This document shows positions 42,786 through 54,353 of a stretch of 64,000 nt of DNA, piece after piece. A model generated the notes under the pieces. That model searched no databases and was not told the origin of the DNA. It saw only the letters and a list, made by a program, of their open reading frames with translations. Origin of the DNA: Bacillus sp. FJAT-44742 (lineage in GTDB: Bacteria > Bacillota > Bacilli > Bacillales > Marinococcaceae); assembly GCF_002797315.1 (NCBI RefSeq), contig NZ_KZ454936.1, positions 3,295,645-3,359,644 on the forward strand, given 5' to 3'. The translations under genes and the position numbers were made by a program. The first letter of the stretch is position 1, and the number at the start of each line of letters is the position of its first letter.

Positions 42786-44599
42786 TCGTTAACACCTGCT
42801 TTTTTATAGACAGAATACGGAAGAGTAACGATAATTGTCGTTCCTTTTTCCCACTCGCTGCGCACACCGATGTGACCACCGTGAGCTTGAACCATTTCCT
42901 TGGCAATAGCAAGCCCAAGACCTGTGCCCCCTAAATTTCTAGCCCTTGCCTTATCTACTCTATAAAATCGATCAAAGATTTTCTTTTGATTTTCCTTTGG
43001 TATACCTACTCCTTCATCACGAACAGTTACTGCTATATTTTGCCCTCGTGGATGGAGCTTTAGAGTAATTGTTCCGCCATCCGGAGAATATTTCACAGCG
43101 TTTGAAATGATATTATCAAACACTTGCACCATCTTATCTTGATCCATGTCAATGTAAACAGGATAAGAAGGAATCACTCGTTCTAATTGAATGTTTTTAT
43201 CCTTCGTCACCATTTCAAATCGATCGCCGATTTCATGAAGAAGGCTGCCTATATCTGAAGACTGGTAGTTAAGTTTTAAATCGTTGCTGTCCATTTTTGA
43301 AAGCTGCAGCAGATCATTAACAAGACGGATCATTCGTTCTGTTTCATTTTGGGTCACCTTTAAAAAGCGCTGTCTCAGCTTATCATCAAGCATCGCGCCA
43401 TCCTCAAGAGCTTCTAAGTAACTTTTCAAAGAGGTAAGAGGTGTTCGAAGTTCATGAGAAACGTTGGCTACGAATTCTTTTCGTTCACGATCGATCTTCT
43501 CTTGTTCTGTTACATCATGAAGAACAGTAATTAAACCATTTACCGGTCCATCTTCATTACGGATTACCGAAAAGTTTGCTTCCAGGAGATACTCTTGTTC
43601 CCGCTCACTGAAATCTAGCAAAATTGAATCTGAGTAATCATATAGGTCACTTGGTGCAATGGTTTCAGACAGCCTGAGCAAATCAGGAAGGGAGGCCCCT
43701 TCTACATCTTCACTGGATATGTTTAAAAGCTGTTCTGCTCTCTTATTCATTAAAATAACACGGCCCAGTTCATCGGTTGCAATCACGCCGTCAGTCATAT
43801 GAGTAAGCACAGAGCTTAGTTTCTTTCTCTCTCCTTCTGTCGTAGCGTTGGCATCCTTTAACTTTCTGGTCATATTATTAAAGGAAATGGCCAACTGCCC
43901 GATTTCGTCGTTGCCGTATACTTTTACACGACGAGAGAAATCACCTTCAGACATAACTCTGGCCTGCTTTTTCATATCAACAATAGGCCTCGTAATCGTT
44001 CTTGCCACAAAAATTCCCAAAATCATTGTCACGACCAGGGCAATAAAGGTACTCGTAGCTAGAATGTTATTAATATCCTGCATCTCTGAATACAGTTCTT
44101 CCATAGGAGCTTCGATATAAATCGCTCCCACAATTGTATCGTCCACACGAACCGGGTGCGCCATCACATAAATTCGGTTTCCCTGAGGATCAAGAAGGAT
44201 ATCTTCATCTTCTGTTCCAAGCAGGGCTCTCTTGACTCTGACTTCAGTGTTGAGCTGCCCTACAAGGTTTTGGCTGAGAGACGTGCCCCGTACTACCTGG
44301 TTAGCATCAACAACTTGAATTGTAGCGTTATCAATAGTAAAAAACTCATTTAAAAGGATGCTGATATCTCTCTCTAACGAGTTATCATCATCCCCTCTGG
44401 TTCTGACCATTTCCTGGGCCACATTATACTCAAGTAAATTAACCCGTTCCTCCAGCATGGAAAAATGATTATCCACGAGTTGTTCTTCTAACTGATTCGT
44501 AAAGAAGACACCGATAATTTGTACCGCAATAATAAGCAGCAATACATAGATTACTACGATTTTAAAATTAATCGATTTAAAGAAATCGATAGCTTTCAT
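42782..44599 (-). CDS. walK: Cell-wall sensor histidine kinase WalK
   Basis: The essential sensor kinase of wall metabolism in low-GC Gram-positives, 605 residues. TM1 about 12-33, extracellular PAS-like domain 35-180, TM2 about 184-205, HAMP 206-258, cytoplasmic PAS about 263-370, HisKA with H382 in VANVSHELRTPLTS, and HATPase with NAVKYSPDGG, RDEGVGIP, FDRFYRVDKAR and GGTGLGLAIAKEMV. Starts two bases after walR and overlaps walH by 4 bp. Confidence 0.97.
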   Translation of the reverse strand: MKAIDFFKSINFKIVVIYVLLLIIAVQIIGVFFTNQLEEQLVDNHFSMLEERVNLLEYNVAQEMVRTRGDDDNSLERDISILLNEFFTIDNATIQVVDANQVVRGTSLSQNLVGQLNTEVRVKRALLGTEDEDILLDPQGNRIYVMAHPVRVDDTIVGAIYIEAPMEELYSEMQDINNILATSTFIALVVTMILGIFVARTITRPIVDMKKQARVMSEGDFSRRVKVYGNDEIGQLAISFNNMTRKLKDANATTEGERKKLSSVLTHMTDGVIATDELGRVILMNKRAEQLLNISSEDVEGASLPDLLRLSETIAPSDLYDYSDSILLDFSEREQEYLLEANFSVIRNEDGPVNGLITVLHDVTEQEKIDRERKEFVANVSHELRTPLTSLKSYLEALEDGAMLDDKLRQRFLKVTQNETERMIRLVNDLLQLSKMDSNDLKLNYQSSDIGSLLHEIGDRFEMVTKDKNIQLERVIPSYPVYIDMDQDKMVQVFDNIISNAVKYSPDGGTITLKLHPRGQNIAVTVRDEGVGIPKENQKKIFDRFYRVDKARARNLGGTGLGLAIAKEMVQAHGGHIGVRSEWEKGTTIIVTLPYSVYKKAGVNE

Positions 44600-44601
44600 G
44601 T

Positions 44602-45309
44602 TTATTTCTCCTGTTCAGGGTTTTTTAAATAGTAGCCTACTCCTCTTCTCGTAATAATCCACGTAGGGTAGCTAGGATTATCCTCCACTTTTTCACGGAG
44701 CCGGCGTACAGTTACATCCACTGTTCGTACGTCACCAAAATAGTCGTAGCCCCAAACAGCTTGAAGTAAATGCTCTCGTGTCATAACTTGTCCAATGTGC
44801 TTTGCTAAATAATAGATCAGTTCAAACTCTCGATGTGTAAGTTCTATAGGCTCTCCTCGCTTTGAAACAAGATACGCATCCGGATCAATGAGCAGATCGC
44901 CAAATTGAATTTCCTTTTGCTTTTGTTCTGTTTCTTCAGGAGGGGCTTGATGCCTTCGTAAATTAGCTTTAACTCTGGCAATTAATTCCCGGGTACTAAA
45001 AGGCTTTGTTACATAATCATCAGCACCAAGCTCTAAGCCCAGTACTTTATCAATCTCTGAATCTTTGGCAGTAAGCATAATAATAGGCATTTCAAAATGC
45101 TTGCGGATTTCTCTGCATACTTCCATTCCATCCTGATGGGGAAGCATAATATCCAGAAGCACCAAGTCAGGTTCAAATTCATGCACTTTTTCTACTGCTT
45201 CTTTTCCATCATAAGCCACTTGTACTTCAAAGCCTTCTTTATCTAAACTAAATTCTAAAATGTCAGCAATCGGCTGCTCATCGTCGACAACAAGAATTTT
45301 CTTGTCCAT
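44602..45309 (-). CDS. walR: Response regulator WalR
   Basis: OmpR-family regulator of autolysins and division genes, 235 residues. Receiver domain with phospho-acceptor Asp in [14 protein letters not shown] and the [12 protein letters not shown] end; winged-helix domain from about 135 with [13 protein letters not shown] and [23 protein letters not shown]. Homology starts [13 protein letters not shown] at ATG 45309, with GGAG nine bases upstream. First gene of the walRKHIJ operon. Confidence 0.97.
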   Translation of the reverse strand: MDKKILVVDDEQPIADILEFSLDKEGFEVQVAYDGKEAVEKVHEFEPDLVLLDIMLPHQDGMEVCREIRKHFEMPIIMLTAKDSEIDKVLGLELGADDYVTKPFSTRELIARVKANLRRHQAPPEETEQKQKEIQFGDLLIDPDAYLVSKRGEPIELTHREFELIYYLAKHIGQVMTREHLLQAVWGYDYFGDVRTVDVTVRRLREKVEDNPSYPTWIITRRGVGYYLKNPEQEK

Positions 45310-45388
45310 CCTCATCCGCTCCATTTCTTCATCACTAAAAGATTAATCGCCCAGCATAAAGAAGCGTTGGATCGTTAATTCAGCTTCT

Positions 45389-45397
45389 ATTGTAACA
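45389..45397 (-). promoter_or_regulatory. Extended -10 promoter candidate of the wal operon
   Basis: Minus strand TGTTACAAT is an extended -10 (TGn-TACAAT) about 80 bp before walR; the -35 is weak. Confidence 0.5.
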
Positions 45398-45562
45398 TAG
45401 CGAGCAGGGGAAGTTATCTTGTTAATGAAATACTTCCTTATCTGCCGTCTTTTCTCTGTTATAAGGATTGACCATCCTAAGGTTATTCCTTTATTTACTG
45501 AAAAACTGCCCGGTTTACCAACCGCGCAGTGTCAATTTTTATCTACATTCAATTATTCCTAT

Positions 45563-45587
45563 AAAAAAAACATACTCACAGAGTATG
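45563..45587 (-). terminator. Terminator of the tRNA operon
   Basis: CATACTC (45571-45577) pairs with GAGTATG (45581-45587), followed on the minus strand by eight T. Confidence 0.93.
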
Positions 45588-45590
45588 AAA

Positions 45591-45666
45591 TGGTGGCTCG
45601 AGACGGAATCGAACCGCCGACACGTGGATTTTCAGTCCACTGCTCTACCGACTGAGCTATCGAGCC
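45591..45666 (-). tRNA. tRNA-Phe (GAA)
   Basis: 76 nt including encoded CCA. Anticodon loop TGAAAAT gives GAA. D loop, GGTTCGATTCC T arm and the 7-bp acceptor GGCTCGA/TCGAGCC are intact. Last of four tRNAs in the message, as trnY in B. subtilis. Confidence 0.98.
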
Positions 45667-45673
45667 TAAAACA

Positions 45674-45749
45674 TGGCGGGCCTGACGGGGATCGAACCCG
45701 CGATCTCCTGCGTGACAGGCAGGCATGTTAACCGCTACACCACAGGCCC
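45674..45749 (-). tRNA. tRNA-Asp (GTC)
   Basis: 76 nt with encoded CCA. Anticodon loop CTGTCAC gives GTC; acceptor GGGCCTG/CAGGCCC with discriminator G. Confidence 0.98.
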
Positions 45750-45765
45750 AGTTTATGAAATGAAA

Positions 45766-45840
45766 TGGTGACCCGTACGGGATTCGAACCCGTGTTACCG
45801 CCGTGAAAGGGCGGTGTCTTAACCACTTGACCAACGGGCC
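45766..45840 (-). tRNA. tRNA-Glu (TTC)
   Basis: 75 nt with encoded CCA. Anticodon loop CTTTCAC gives TTC; acceptor GGCCCGT pairs with ACGGGTC including one G-U. Confidence 0.97.
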
Positions 45841-45905
45841 TTACAGGAAAAGAAGTGTTCTATGTCACTTTCCATATCATAAAACTTATGTACTATGTAA
45901 TTAAA

Positions 45906-45981
45906 TGGTGAGCCATGGAGGATTCGAACCTCCGACCCTCTGATTAAAAGTCAGATGCTCTACCAACTGAGCTAATGGCTC
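45906..45981 (-). tRNA. tRNA-Lys (TTT)
   Basis: 76 nt with encoded CCA. Anticodon loop CTTTTAA gives TTT; acceptor GAGCCAT/ATGGCTC is perfect. First gene of the Lys-Glu-Asp-Phe operon. Confidence 0.98.
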
Positions 45982-46028
45982 CTGTATGTCTCGCAAGCAG
46001 TTATGCTTTGTTTTCGGCGACATGATTA

Positions 46029-46057
46029 ATAGTATCACAGGTGTTTTTTTAATGCAA
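46029..46057 (-). promoter_or_regulatory. Promoter of the tRNA operon
   Basis: Minus strand TTGCAT (46052-46057), 17-bp spacer, TACTAT (46029-46034), about 50 bp before tRNA-Lys. Confidence 0.75.
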
Positions 46058-46503
46058 GGAGAAATCTATATTCTTTTTTAAAAAATTTGTTCTTCCTTAA
46101 ATTCTGTACCTATTTTAACATTCCGCCCTGTCCATGAAAAGGAAAAGTATGAAAAAAACAAGAGGCTGGGACAAAACTCAGCTAAATAGAAGGACCCTCA
46201 CCGTCGTTGAGGGCTTTTGCTATAGGAAGTATTTAAACAGTTGATTGTTCAAAAATACACTCGCATGCACCTAAAGGTACAAGTGCGACATCCGTTCAGC
46301 TTCATTTCATTCGCTTTCACGGTGTCTTCTATGCAGCGGGCAAGGCTTCAGCTAGCCGGGTGAAACCGCCCCGGCGGATCTTCAGATCTTGCTTTTCCCG
46401 CAGGCGTCTCGTGATGTTTGAACCACCAACGTATATGTACACAAAAAGGATACCTTCTGATAAAGTTAAATCACCACAAAATAACAGAATCGGAGGTATC
46501 CTT

Positions 46504-47060
46504 ATGTTTAAAGATTATAACATGAATCAAGTTGTTTTGCCGATTGACCTTTCTTATAAACTCCAGGAAAATGATGTTGCCTTTGCGGTCAATGAGCTCG
46601 TTGAAGCCATACCAGATGAAGCATTCAGTGGCTTCCTGCGTTCAACCGGCTGTCCAGCCTACCATCCAAAAATGATGATAAAGCTGATCCTATGCGCCTA
46701 CACACAATCCACTTTCTCAGGAAGAAAGATTAAATGTTTAAGGGGTTTATGAAAGTGAAGATTGTTTGGAATGTCCATTTTGTTCTCAGTGTACGAAAGC
46801 CAAGGAAGGAAATAACCGCAAGATTCATTACAATGAGAAGTGGAAAAATCAAAAAGCCTATATTCAAGAACTGCTTTCAGACGAGGAAACCGGTGAGATC
46901 TATGGGAAGCGTAAGGTCGATGTGGAGCCAACCTTCGGATTTCTGAAGGCTAATTTGCGTTTCACCCGAATGTCGGTGAGAGGAAAAAAACAGGTGAAAA
47001 ACGAAATTGGATTTGTATTAATGGCGGTGAACTTGAGAAAGTACACCGCCCGTAAGCCCC
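46504..47060 (+). pseudogene. IS1182-type transposase, internally deleted
   Basis: N-terminal part from ATG 46504 (MFKDYNMNQVVLPIDLSY...) runs to the typical CAYTQSTFSGRKI near 46730, then stops in frame. The C-terminal part resumes from about 46749 in another frame (YESEDCLECPFCSQCTKAKEG ... DVEPTFGFLKANLRFTRMSVRGKKQVKNE). Family members are about 450-500 residues, so roughly 250 central residues, including part of the DDE core, are missing. It cannot be active. Confidence 0.85.
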
Positions 47061-47083
47061 ATCAACCCATTTCTGATCAACAA

Positions 47084-47122
47084 AAAGGTGCCAGCTATCG
47101 AAAATCGATAACTGACACCTTT
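47084..47122 (-). terminator. IS-borne hairpin, likely terminator of purA
   Basis: AAAGGTGCCAGCTATCGA (47084-47101) and TCGATAACTGACACCTTT (47105-47122) form a long stem with a 3-base loop and a T-run on the minus strand. It lies inside the IS end, 50 bp past the purA stop. Confidence 0.75.
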
Positions 47123-47172
47123 TATACCTTTTCAGAGACTGTTTTGTCCCAGCCACTTGTTCCTGCACTTTG

Positions 47173-48498
<1,326 letters not shown>

Positions 48499-48599
48499 TT
48501 ATAAGCCAAAACACATCTTTTGTTACGAAAAATTCTCCAAAAGGTTCTGTGCAGGCAGATATTCATTTAAGAAGTTTTTTCTCCTAAAAACCCTTTCAT

Positions 48600-48628
48600 A
48601 TTGTATCAACTTACCATAAGCAAGTCAA
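48600..48628 (-). promoter_or_regulatory. Sigma-A promoter of purA
   Basis: Minus strand TTGACT (48623-48628), 17-bp spacer, TACAAT (48600-48605). Confidence 0.85.
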
Positions 48629-48630
48629 CA

Positions 48631-48674
48631 AAACCCGAACATTTTTGTTAATGACAAAGTTATATGTTCGTTAT
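48631..48674. promoter_or_regulatory. PurR operator (two inverted PurBoxes)
   Basis: AAACCCGAACATTT (48631-48644) and the inverted box with complement AACGAACATA (48662-48674), about 17 bp apart, just upstream of the -35. Two inverted PurBoxes with this spacing are the PurR operator form known in B. subtilis. Confidence 0.85.
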
Positions 48675-48785
48675 AATTATGTATATGAGAAGAGAAACAC
48701 AGACTACCATGAGAATACGTGATTTTCCTCCTCCTCCTCTTTCCGGTACAGAAAAAAACCTTAAGAAATATCCCCTCTGTATCGT

Positions 48786-48819
48786 AAAGAATCTTCCTTA
48801 GTTTCAGCTAAGATTCTTA
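48786..48819 (-). terminator. Terminator candidate of dnaC
   Basis: AAGAATCTTAG and CTAAGGAAGATTCTT (minus strand) form an imperfect stem followed by TTTACGA; a modest T-tail. Confidence 0.6.
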
Positions 48820-48857
48820 AAACATACAGAGAAAGATCCTCTTAAGGCTTGTTCTGG

Positions 48858-50225
48858 CTAAGCTACCGGAGGAGCAAAGGTGTCATCATGGCTCCGATCA
48901 AGGTTAACAAATTTGTTGTACTCCTTAATAAAAGCAAGCTCTACCGCTCCTACAGGTCCGTTACGCTGTTTTGCAATGATAATTTCTATGATGTTTTGGT
49001 TCTCTGCTTCTTTGTCGTAATAATCTTCACGGTAAAGGAAGGAAACAATATCAGCATCCTGCTCAATACTTCCAGATTCCCTCAAGTCAGACATCATTGG
49101 TCGTTTATCCTGGCGGGATTCTACTCCCCTGGAAAGCTGAGATAACGCAATGACGGGGACGTCAAGCTCACGGGCAATTGCTTTCAGGTTTCTGGAAATC
49201 TCTGAAACTTCCTGCTGCCTGCTTTCCCCCCCTTTGCTGCTTCCCTGGATTAATTGTAGATAATCAATCAGAATCATTCCAAGGCCTTGTTCCTGCTTCA
49301 ACCGACGACATTTAGCGCGGATGTCTCCGACACGAATACCCGGAGAGTCATCTATATAAATGCCAGCCCTTGAAAGGCTCCCCATTGCCATAGTTAGTTT
49401 TTCCCAATCTTCTTCCTCCAAAGCCCCTGTCCGCATTTTTTGTGCGTCAATGTTTCCTTCTGCACAAAGCATACGCTGCACGAGCTGAGATGCTCCCATC
49501 TCCAGACTGAAAATGGCCACGTTTTCCTCCGTTTTGGTCGCAACGTTTTGAGCAATATTCAAAGCAAATGCTGTCTTCCCCATGGAAGGTCTTGCCGCCA
49601 CAATAATTAAATCACTTCGCTGAAACCCGGCAGTCATTCGATCCAGCTCCACAAATCCGCTGGAGATTCCCGTAACTTCATCTTCTCCTCGGTTTTGAAG
49701 CATTTCAATATTATCATAGGTTTCTATCAAGACATCCTTGATGGATACAAAAGCGCTTGTACTTCTACGCTGAGAAACTTCTAATATAGATTTTTCAGCC
49801 TCACTTAGTATATCTTCTACCTCTTCTTCACTTGCATAGCCTTCAGAAGCAATGTTTGTGGCTGCCCGTATAAGCCGTCGCAGTAACGACTTCTCCTCAA
49901 CAATCTGGCTGTAGTACCCAACATTTGCTGCAGTTGGTACAGAATTAGCCAGATCCGTTAAATAGGAAAGGCCTCCTATTTCTTCTAGCAGCTGTGCATC
50001 CTGCAAGGCAGAGGTTACTGTTACTAAATCAACTGGCTCACCTTTATCAGCTAAATTTATCATTACTTGGTAGATTCGTTGGTGTGAAGCCCGGTAAAAA
50101 TCATGAGGGGTAAGGTGTTCCGTAGCTGTTACAAGGGCCTCGCCTTCTAAGAAAATCGCCCCTAACACAGCTTGTTCAGCTTCTATGTTTTGAGGCGGTG
50201 TCCGGTCTGTAAACACTTCATTCAT
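48858..50225 (-). CDS. dnaC: Replicative DNA helicase (DnaB family)
   Basis: The hexameric fork helicase (DnaB of E. coli, called DnaC in B. subtilis), 455 residues. N-terminal helical collar about 1-150 (TPPQNIEAEQAVLGAIFLEGEAL), linker, RecA-like domain with Walker A AARPSMGKTAFALN, SLEMGASQLVQRM, IDYLQLIQ (Walker B) and arginine-finger region LSQLSRGVESRQDKRPMMSDLRESG. No intein. Between rplI and purA as in other Bacillaceae. Confidence 0.97.
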   Translation of the reverse strand: MNEVFTDRTPPQNIEAEQAVLGAIFLEGEALVTATEHLTPHDFYRASHQRIYQVMINLADKGEPVDLVTVTSALQDAQLLEEIGGLSYLTDLANSVPTAANVGYYSQIVEEKSLLRRLIRAATNIASEGYASEEEVEDILSEAEKSILEVSQRRSTSAFVSIKDVLIETYDNIEMLQNRGEDEVTGISSGFVELDRMTAGFQRSDLIIVAARPSMGKTAFALNIAQNVATKTEENVAIFSLEMGASQLVQRMLCAEGNIDAQKMRTGALEEEDWEKLTMAMGSLSRAGIYIDDSPGIRVGDIRAKCRRLKQEQGLGMILIDYLQLIQGSSKGGESRQQEVSEISRNLKAIARELDVPVIALSQLSRGVESRQDKRPMMSDLRESGSIEQDADIVSFLYREDYYDKEAENQNIIEIIIAKQRNGPVGAVELAFIKEYNKFVNLDRSHDDTFAPPVA

Positions 50226-50354
50226 CGTACATCGCCTTCCTAGTATAAATATTTTCTTGGCTCATTTTCCTGCCATGTTCTATTATAAGGCGAGCCTGTA
50301 GAAAAAGAAATATGAAAGAAATGACTCTTTCGTCCAATGTATTCAAGATAGATA

Positions 50355-50388
50355 TAAAAAAGAAATGGCTGACAATATCAGCCATTTC
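50355..50388 (-). terminator. Terminator of yybS-gdpP-rplI
   Basis: GAAATGGCTGA (50362-50372) pairs with TCAGCCATTTC (50378-50388); six T follow on the minus strand. Confidence 0.93.
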
Positions 50389-50392
50389 TTTT

Positions 50393-50836
50393 TTATTCTT
50401 CTACGACGTGAATATTTACAGTTGCTGTTACTTTTGGATGAACCTTAACGGGCACTTTTGTAACACCAAGGCTGCGAATAGGTTCATCAAGCTGAATCTT
50501 TTTCTTTTCTACTTTTAAATTCATATCCTTTAGCTTTTCAGCAATTTGCTTAGTGGATACCGCTCCAAAGAGACGGCCGCCTTCCCCGGCTTTTGCTTTG
50601 ACTTCCACTTTGGCTGCTTCGAGCTTTTCCTTGAATTCTTTGGCTTTCTCTAGTTCTTCTTCTGCTTTTTTATTATCACTTTGCTTTTTTGCTTCAAGGT
50701 TTTTCATGTTTCCTTTTGTTGCTTCTACAGCCAGGTTGTTGGGAAACAAGTAGTTCCTTGCATATCCTTCAGAAACATTCTTCACTTCCCCTTTTTTGCC
50801 TTTCCCTTTGACTTCTTGTTGAAAAATCACCTTCAT
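50393..50836 (-). CDS. rplI: 50S ribosomal protein L9
   Basis: 147 residues, normal length. N-terminal rRNA-binding domain [39 protein letters not shown], long central helix and C-terminal domain from about 80. Start overlaps the gdpP stop in an ATGA quartet. Confidence 0.97.
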   Translation of the reverse strand: MKVIFQQEVKGKGKKGEVKNVSEGYARNYLFPNNLAVEATKGNMKNLEAKKQSDNKKAEEELEKAKEFKEKLEAAKVEVKAKAGEGGRLFGAVSTKQIAEKLKDMNLKVEKKKIQLDEPIRSLGVTKVPVKVHPKVTATVNIHVVEE

Positions 50837-52803
50837 GTTTGTGTTCCCCCTTCTAAAAATTCATCTATTGCAAGTTCAAGCGCTTCTCTCGCTTCTTCAA
50901 GAGTCACATCTTCAAGCTGTGTGGCGGCATTGGTTAAATGACCGCCTCCGCCCATTGCTTCCATGATCACCTGAACATTGACATCACCTAAGGAGCGGGC
51001 ACTTATACTGACTCTCTCATCCTCCCGCTTAGAAATGACGAAGGACGCCCGAACATTATTCATAGTTAGAAGTGTATCTGCAGCCTGAGCAATTAAAACC
51101 TGCCCAAAGGTATCTTCTTCAGATGACTTGGCAATGGCCAGACCCTCCCGGTAAATATATGCCTGTTCAATAAGCTTAGAGCGCTTCACATATTTATCTA
51201 TATCTTCCTTTAAAAGCTGCTGAACAAGTGTCGTATCCGCCCCGTTTGCTTTCAAGAAAGATGCTGCATCAAAAGTCCTTGACCCGGTCCTGATTGCAAA
51301 GCTTTTTGTATCGACAATAATTCCTGCCAGCAGAGAAGTTGCTTCCAAGGTATCCATTTCCAGCTTATTTGGCTGGTATTCAAGAAGCTCAGTGACTAGT
51401 TCTGATGTAGAGGAAGCGTATGGCTCCATATACACAAGAACAGGGTCCTTTATAAACTCTTCCCCTCTTCTATGATGGTCAAGAACCACGACTCTTTCAA
51501 CTGCTTCGACAATTCTCGGTTCAATTACCATAGATGGCTTGTGGGTATCCACGACAACGACAAGGGTATGGCGAGAAAGCTCATCCATTGCTTCCTCAGG
51601 AGTAATAAAATGAGCCCATAGATCCTCATGCTTTCCTACTTCCTCCATGAGCTTTTGGACGTCAGGATTAATATCCGAAGGATCAATTACAATATAGGCA
51701 TCCTTATCGTTGACTTCTGCGATTTTCAAGACACCAATCGCCGCACCAATCGCATCCATGTCCGGATTTTTATGACCCATAATAATAATTTGGTCACTCT
51801 CAAGAACAAAATCCCTTAGCGCGTGAGAGATAACCCTGGCTCTCACACGGGTACGCTTTTCCATCGCATTGGATTTTCCGCCGTAAAACCGTACCTTCCC
51901 GTTTTGTTCTTTGATCGCCACTTGGTCGCCGCCTCGTCCTAAGGCCAGGTCTAAACTGGATTGGGCAAGTGCTCCGATTTCACGGAGAGAAGACTCCCCT
52001 GTACCAATTCCAATACTTAACGTAATGGAGACTTTTTCCTTTCCTGTAAGCTCTCTGACCTCATCTAATATATCAAAGCGTGTTTCTTCCACTTCATGAA
52101 GCGCCCGCTGATTAAATACGGCGATATACCGATCAGATGAAGTGCTTCTTAATAAAATTTCATGGCGGTTGGCCCAGTTATTCAAAGAAGACGTCACCTG
52201 ACTCATTAATTTGCTGCGGATTTGATCTTCCATTCCCTGGGTTACCTCATCATAGTTATCAAGATATATAAGCCCAATGACGGTTTGTTCCTCGCTGTAT
52301 AAACTTCTTGTCCTTACTGTTTCAGTCATATCAAAGAAGTAGAGGAGACGTTCCTCGGGTCGCGAGTACACGTGATAATGCCTGGTGCCTATATGGATTT
52401 GCTTTTCACTTTCTTTCTTTTTTATTAAGGGAATGAGCTCATCTGATATCTCATCTAAAGATTCCCCGAGAAATTCATTTGGAAAATAAGACATCATATA
52501 AGGATTCAACCACTGAATGGCATAATCCGGATTATATAACACCATGCCTATAGGCATTTCCGTGACAGCTTCTTCACCAGCTTTGTTTACTCTGTGGCTC
52601 AATGTAGAAATGTATTCTTCCAGATCTTTTTCAAAAGCTTTTCGCGCTTGTACCGTGAAAAACAGCAAAAGACCCAGAAGAAAAAAGCCCAGCAAACCAA
52701 GCTCCCACTGGTAAAGGGTAAGCAGCCCTATAAACACTGTGGCTACCGTAAACAGGGCAATAATATGATAGCCGTGCCACCGTTTCATCAAGAACTTAGG
52801 CAT
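50833..52803 (-). CDS. gdpP: Cyclic-di-AMP phosphodiesterase GdpP
   Basis: Membrane phosphodiesterase that degrades c-di-AMP and so tunes potassium and wall homeostasis. 656 residues: two TM helices (about 11-49), PAS (about 85-150), degenerate GGDEF (about 170-300), DHH with [14 protein letters not shown] and [19 protein letters not shown], and DHHA1 with [14 protein letters not shown]. Forms an operon with yybS and rplI. Ortholog of yybT. Confidence 0.96.
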   Translation of the reverse strand: MPKFLMKRWHGYHIIALFTVATVFIGLLTLYQWELGLLGFFLLGLLLFFTVQARKAFEKDLEEYISTLSHRVNKAGEEAVTEMPIGMVLYNPDYAIQWLNPYMMSYFPNEFLGESLDEISDELIPLIKKKESEKQIHIGTRHYHVYSRPEERLLYFFDMTETVRTRSLYSEEQTVIGLIYLDNYDEVTQGMEDQIRSKLMSQVTSSLNNWANRHEILLRSTSSDRYIAVFNQRALHEVEETRFDILDEVRELTGKEKVSITLSIGIGTGESSLREIGALAQSSLDLALGRGGDQVAIKEQNGKVRFYGGKSNAMEKRTRVRARVISHALRDFVLESDQIIIMGHKNPDMDAIGAAIGVLKIAEVNDKDAYIVIDPSDINPDVQKLMEEVGKHEDLWAHFITPEEAMDELSRHTLVVVVDTHKPSMVIEPRIVEAVERVVVLDHHRRGEEFIKDPVLVYMEPYASSTSELVTELLEYQPNKLEMDTLEATSLLAGIIVDTKSFAIRTGSRTFDAASFLKANGADTTLVQQLLKEDIDKYVKRSKLIEQAYIYREGLAIAKSSEEDTFGQVLIAQAADTLLTMNNVRASFVISKREDERVSISARSLGDVNVQVIMEAMGGGGHLTNAATQLEDVTLEEAREALELAIDEFLEGGTQT

Positions 52804-52814
52804 AAAGTCAACCC

Positions 52815-53756
52815 CTACTTCTTGTCAGTTTCAATCCTTTTTTTCAAGTTAAATCCTAAATCAATTATACCTAAGATTCGAATGAGATAAAGGATAAAAG
52901 GCAGGAAGATTCCCACGATCACTAAAAGAATTGGTAAAGCCTTAGACATTGATTTAGCATGTGTATAAGTAAACATCACAGTTATTCCTTGAATTGTCAT
53001 GGCCAGCTCAAGAATAGGAAATATGTTTGCAACGACAATATACATGGATGTGCCTTCTTCCAGTCCAACAATTACCAGCACCGCCGCTACCAGATAATAC
53101 CAAAGGAGCGAGCGAGGAAAATTCACCTCTCGAAAAGGAGGAAAAGGTTCAACTGGTTCTCTCAGCCTTCTTAAAATCACATGAGCAATCAACTGGGTAA
53201 CAAGAGCGAACGTGATGCCAGTTAGAATCAATATAACCGGTATCAGATACTGCAGCTGATCAAGTGCCTCTCTCCAGACTGCCATTGCTTCCTCGTCCGT
53301 TTCCTGCCCCAAACCACCCAGCATATTTTCAGCCGTTTCCATGGACTGCCTCATCATTTCCTGAGAGGTTTGTACTACATTTATATCAAAAAGGACAATG
53401 CTTCCGATGTAAAGAAGCAGCAAACCAAAAATATAAGCAAGACTTCCACCTACTAACACAGCCAGCGCTTCTTTTTTCCTGCGTATCATTTCCCCTACTA
53501 TGATCCCGCCTGCACCAAAGAAAAAGGTGAAAGGAAAACCAAACAATCCAGAAATGATGAAAGATAATAAGAAAGCTACTCCCCACATTACCAGTCCTGC
53601 TCCTACTCCATGTCTAACTACGTACACGATAAAGGGCAGGGGAAGAAACCATAAAACAATCATATTAATAACCGGCACCCAAAGGGCCATCAGCATAAGA
53701 ACAATAAAAAGTCCTGTAAGTAAAGCCCCTTCTGTCAGAGCCTTTGTTCTCTGCAT
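52815..53756 (-). CDS. yybS: DUF2232 membrane protein YybS
   Basis: A 313-residue protein with about eight hydrophobic helices, MQRTKALTEGALLTGLFIVLMLMALWVP at the start, of the YybS/DUF2232 family. Transport-like, but function not established. First gene of the yybS-gdpP-rplI unit, 11 bp before gdpP. GAGGTG precedes the ATG. Confidence 0.9.
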   Translation of the reverse strand: MQRTKALTEGALLTGLFIVLMLMALWVPVINMIVLWFLPLPFIVYVVRHGVGAGLVMWGVAFLLSFIISGLFGFPFTFFFGAGGIIVGEMIRRKKEALAVLVGGSLAYIFGLLLLYIGSIVLFDINVVQTSQEMMRQSMETAENMLGGLGQETDEEAMAVWREALDQLQYLIPVILILTGITFALVTQLIAHVILRRLREPVEPFPPFREVNFPRSLLWYYLVAAVLVIVGLEEGTSMYIVVANIFPILELAMTIQGITVMFTYTHAKSMSKALPILLVIVGIFLPFILYLIRILGIIDLGFNLKKRIETDKK

Positions 53757-54057
53757 GGTTTCACCTCATTATGTTCTACAACTATACTTTGTTCATTATC
53801 ATTACTGTTAAATAGTGTGTGAGATATTGGTAAATTCATTTGTCTATTTTATCCCATTCCAATCAAAAAAGAAAGGGAACAAGTAAAGGAAGAGGCAGTG
53901 CATGGACCCTATACCACGAAGACAACTGTGCAATATACCGTTTATGGACGGCTACAGGAACAGGAGGTAAAAGGAACCATGCATTGCTCTTATACACTGT
54001 AGACAAAAGAACAAAAAAAGCATAACAGACGTAAACCTGTTATGCTTTCCACTAATA
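53757..54057. other. yybS-rpsR gap
   Basis: 301 bp without a credible gene. It holds the rpsR terminator at its right end and an AT-rich stretch before yybS. Confidence 0.6.
54013..54048 (-). terminator. Terminator of rpsF-ssb-rpsR
   Basis: AAAGCATAACAG (54018-54029) pairs with CTGTTATGCTTT (54037-54048), then seven T on the minus strand. Confidence 0.93.
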
Positions 54058-54285
54058 TTATTGCTCTTTTGCGTATGGTAGCAATGCAACTTGACGAGAG
54101 CGTTTGATTGCTTTAGTCAGTTGGCGTTGATACTTTGCGCAAGTTCCAGTTACTCGGCGAGGAAGAATTTTCCCTCTTTCAGAGATGAACTTCTTCAAAA
54201 GATCAACATCTTTGTAGTCGATTTTTTCGATTTTGTTCACCGTGAAGTAACACACTTTTCTACGCTTACCTCTGCGACGTGCCAT
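54058..54285 (-). CDS. rpsR: 30S ribosomal protein S18
   Basis: 75 residues, slightly short at the N-terminus compared with B. subtilis. Core [41 protein letters not shown] is intact. Binds S6 on 16S rRNA. Third gene after rpsF and ssb. Confidence 0.96.
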   Translation of the reverse strand: MARRRGKRRKVCYFTVNKIEKIDYKDVDLLKKFISERGKILPRRVTGTCAKYQRQLTKAIKRSRQVALLPYAKEQ

Positions 54286-54353
54286 GTATTTCGCCTCCTT
54301 TAATTTAGGTTTTATTTATATATACTATTCTTTATCTCGTGGTGGGAGGGTTA

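Larger units (their letters stand above)
46159..47159 (+). mobile_element. Decayed IS1182-family insertion sequence
   Basis: About 1 kb bounded by inverted ends: CAAGAGGCTGGGACAAAAC on the left (46159-46177) and its near-complement GTTTTGTCCCAGCCACTTG on the right (47141-47159), 18 of 19 matching. Inside are the beginning and end of an IS1182-type transposase with the middle lost. No certain target-site duplication is seen. It sits between purA and the tRNA operon. Confidence 0.85.

Noticed and set aside
44981-44992. ATTCCCGGGTA in walR as a Noc site
   Set aside because: Only two of the four bases on each flank match; it is coding sequence.
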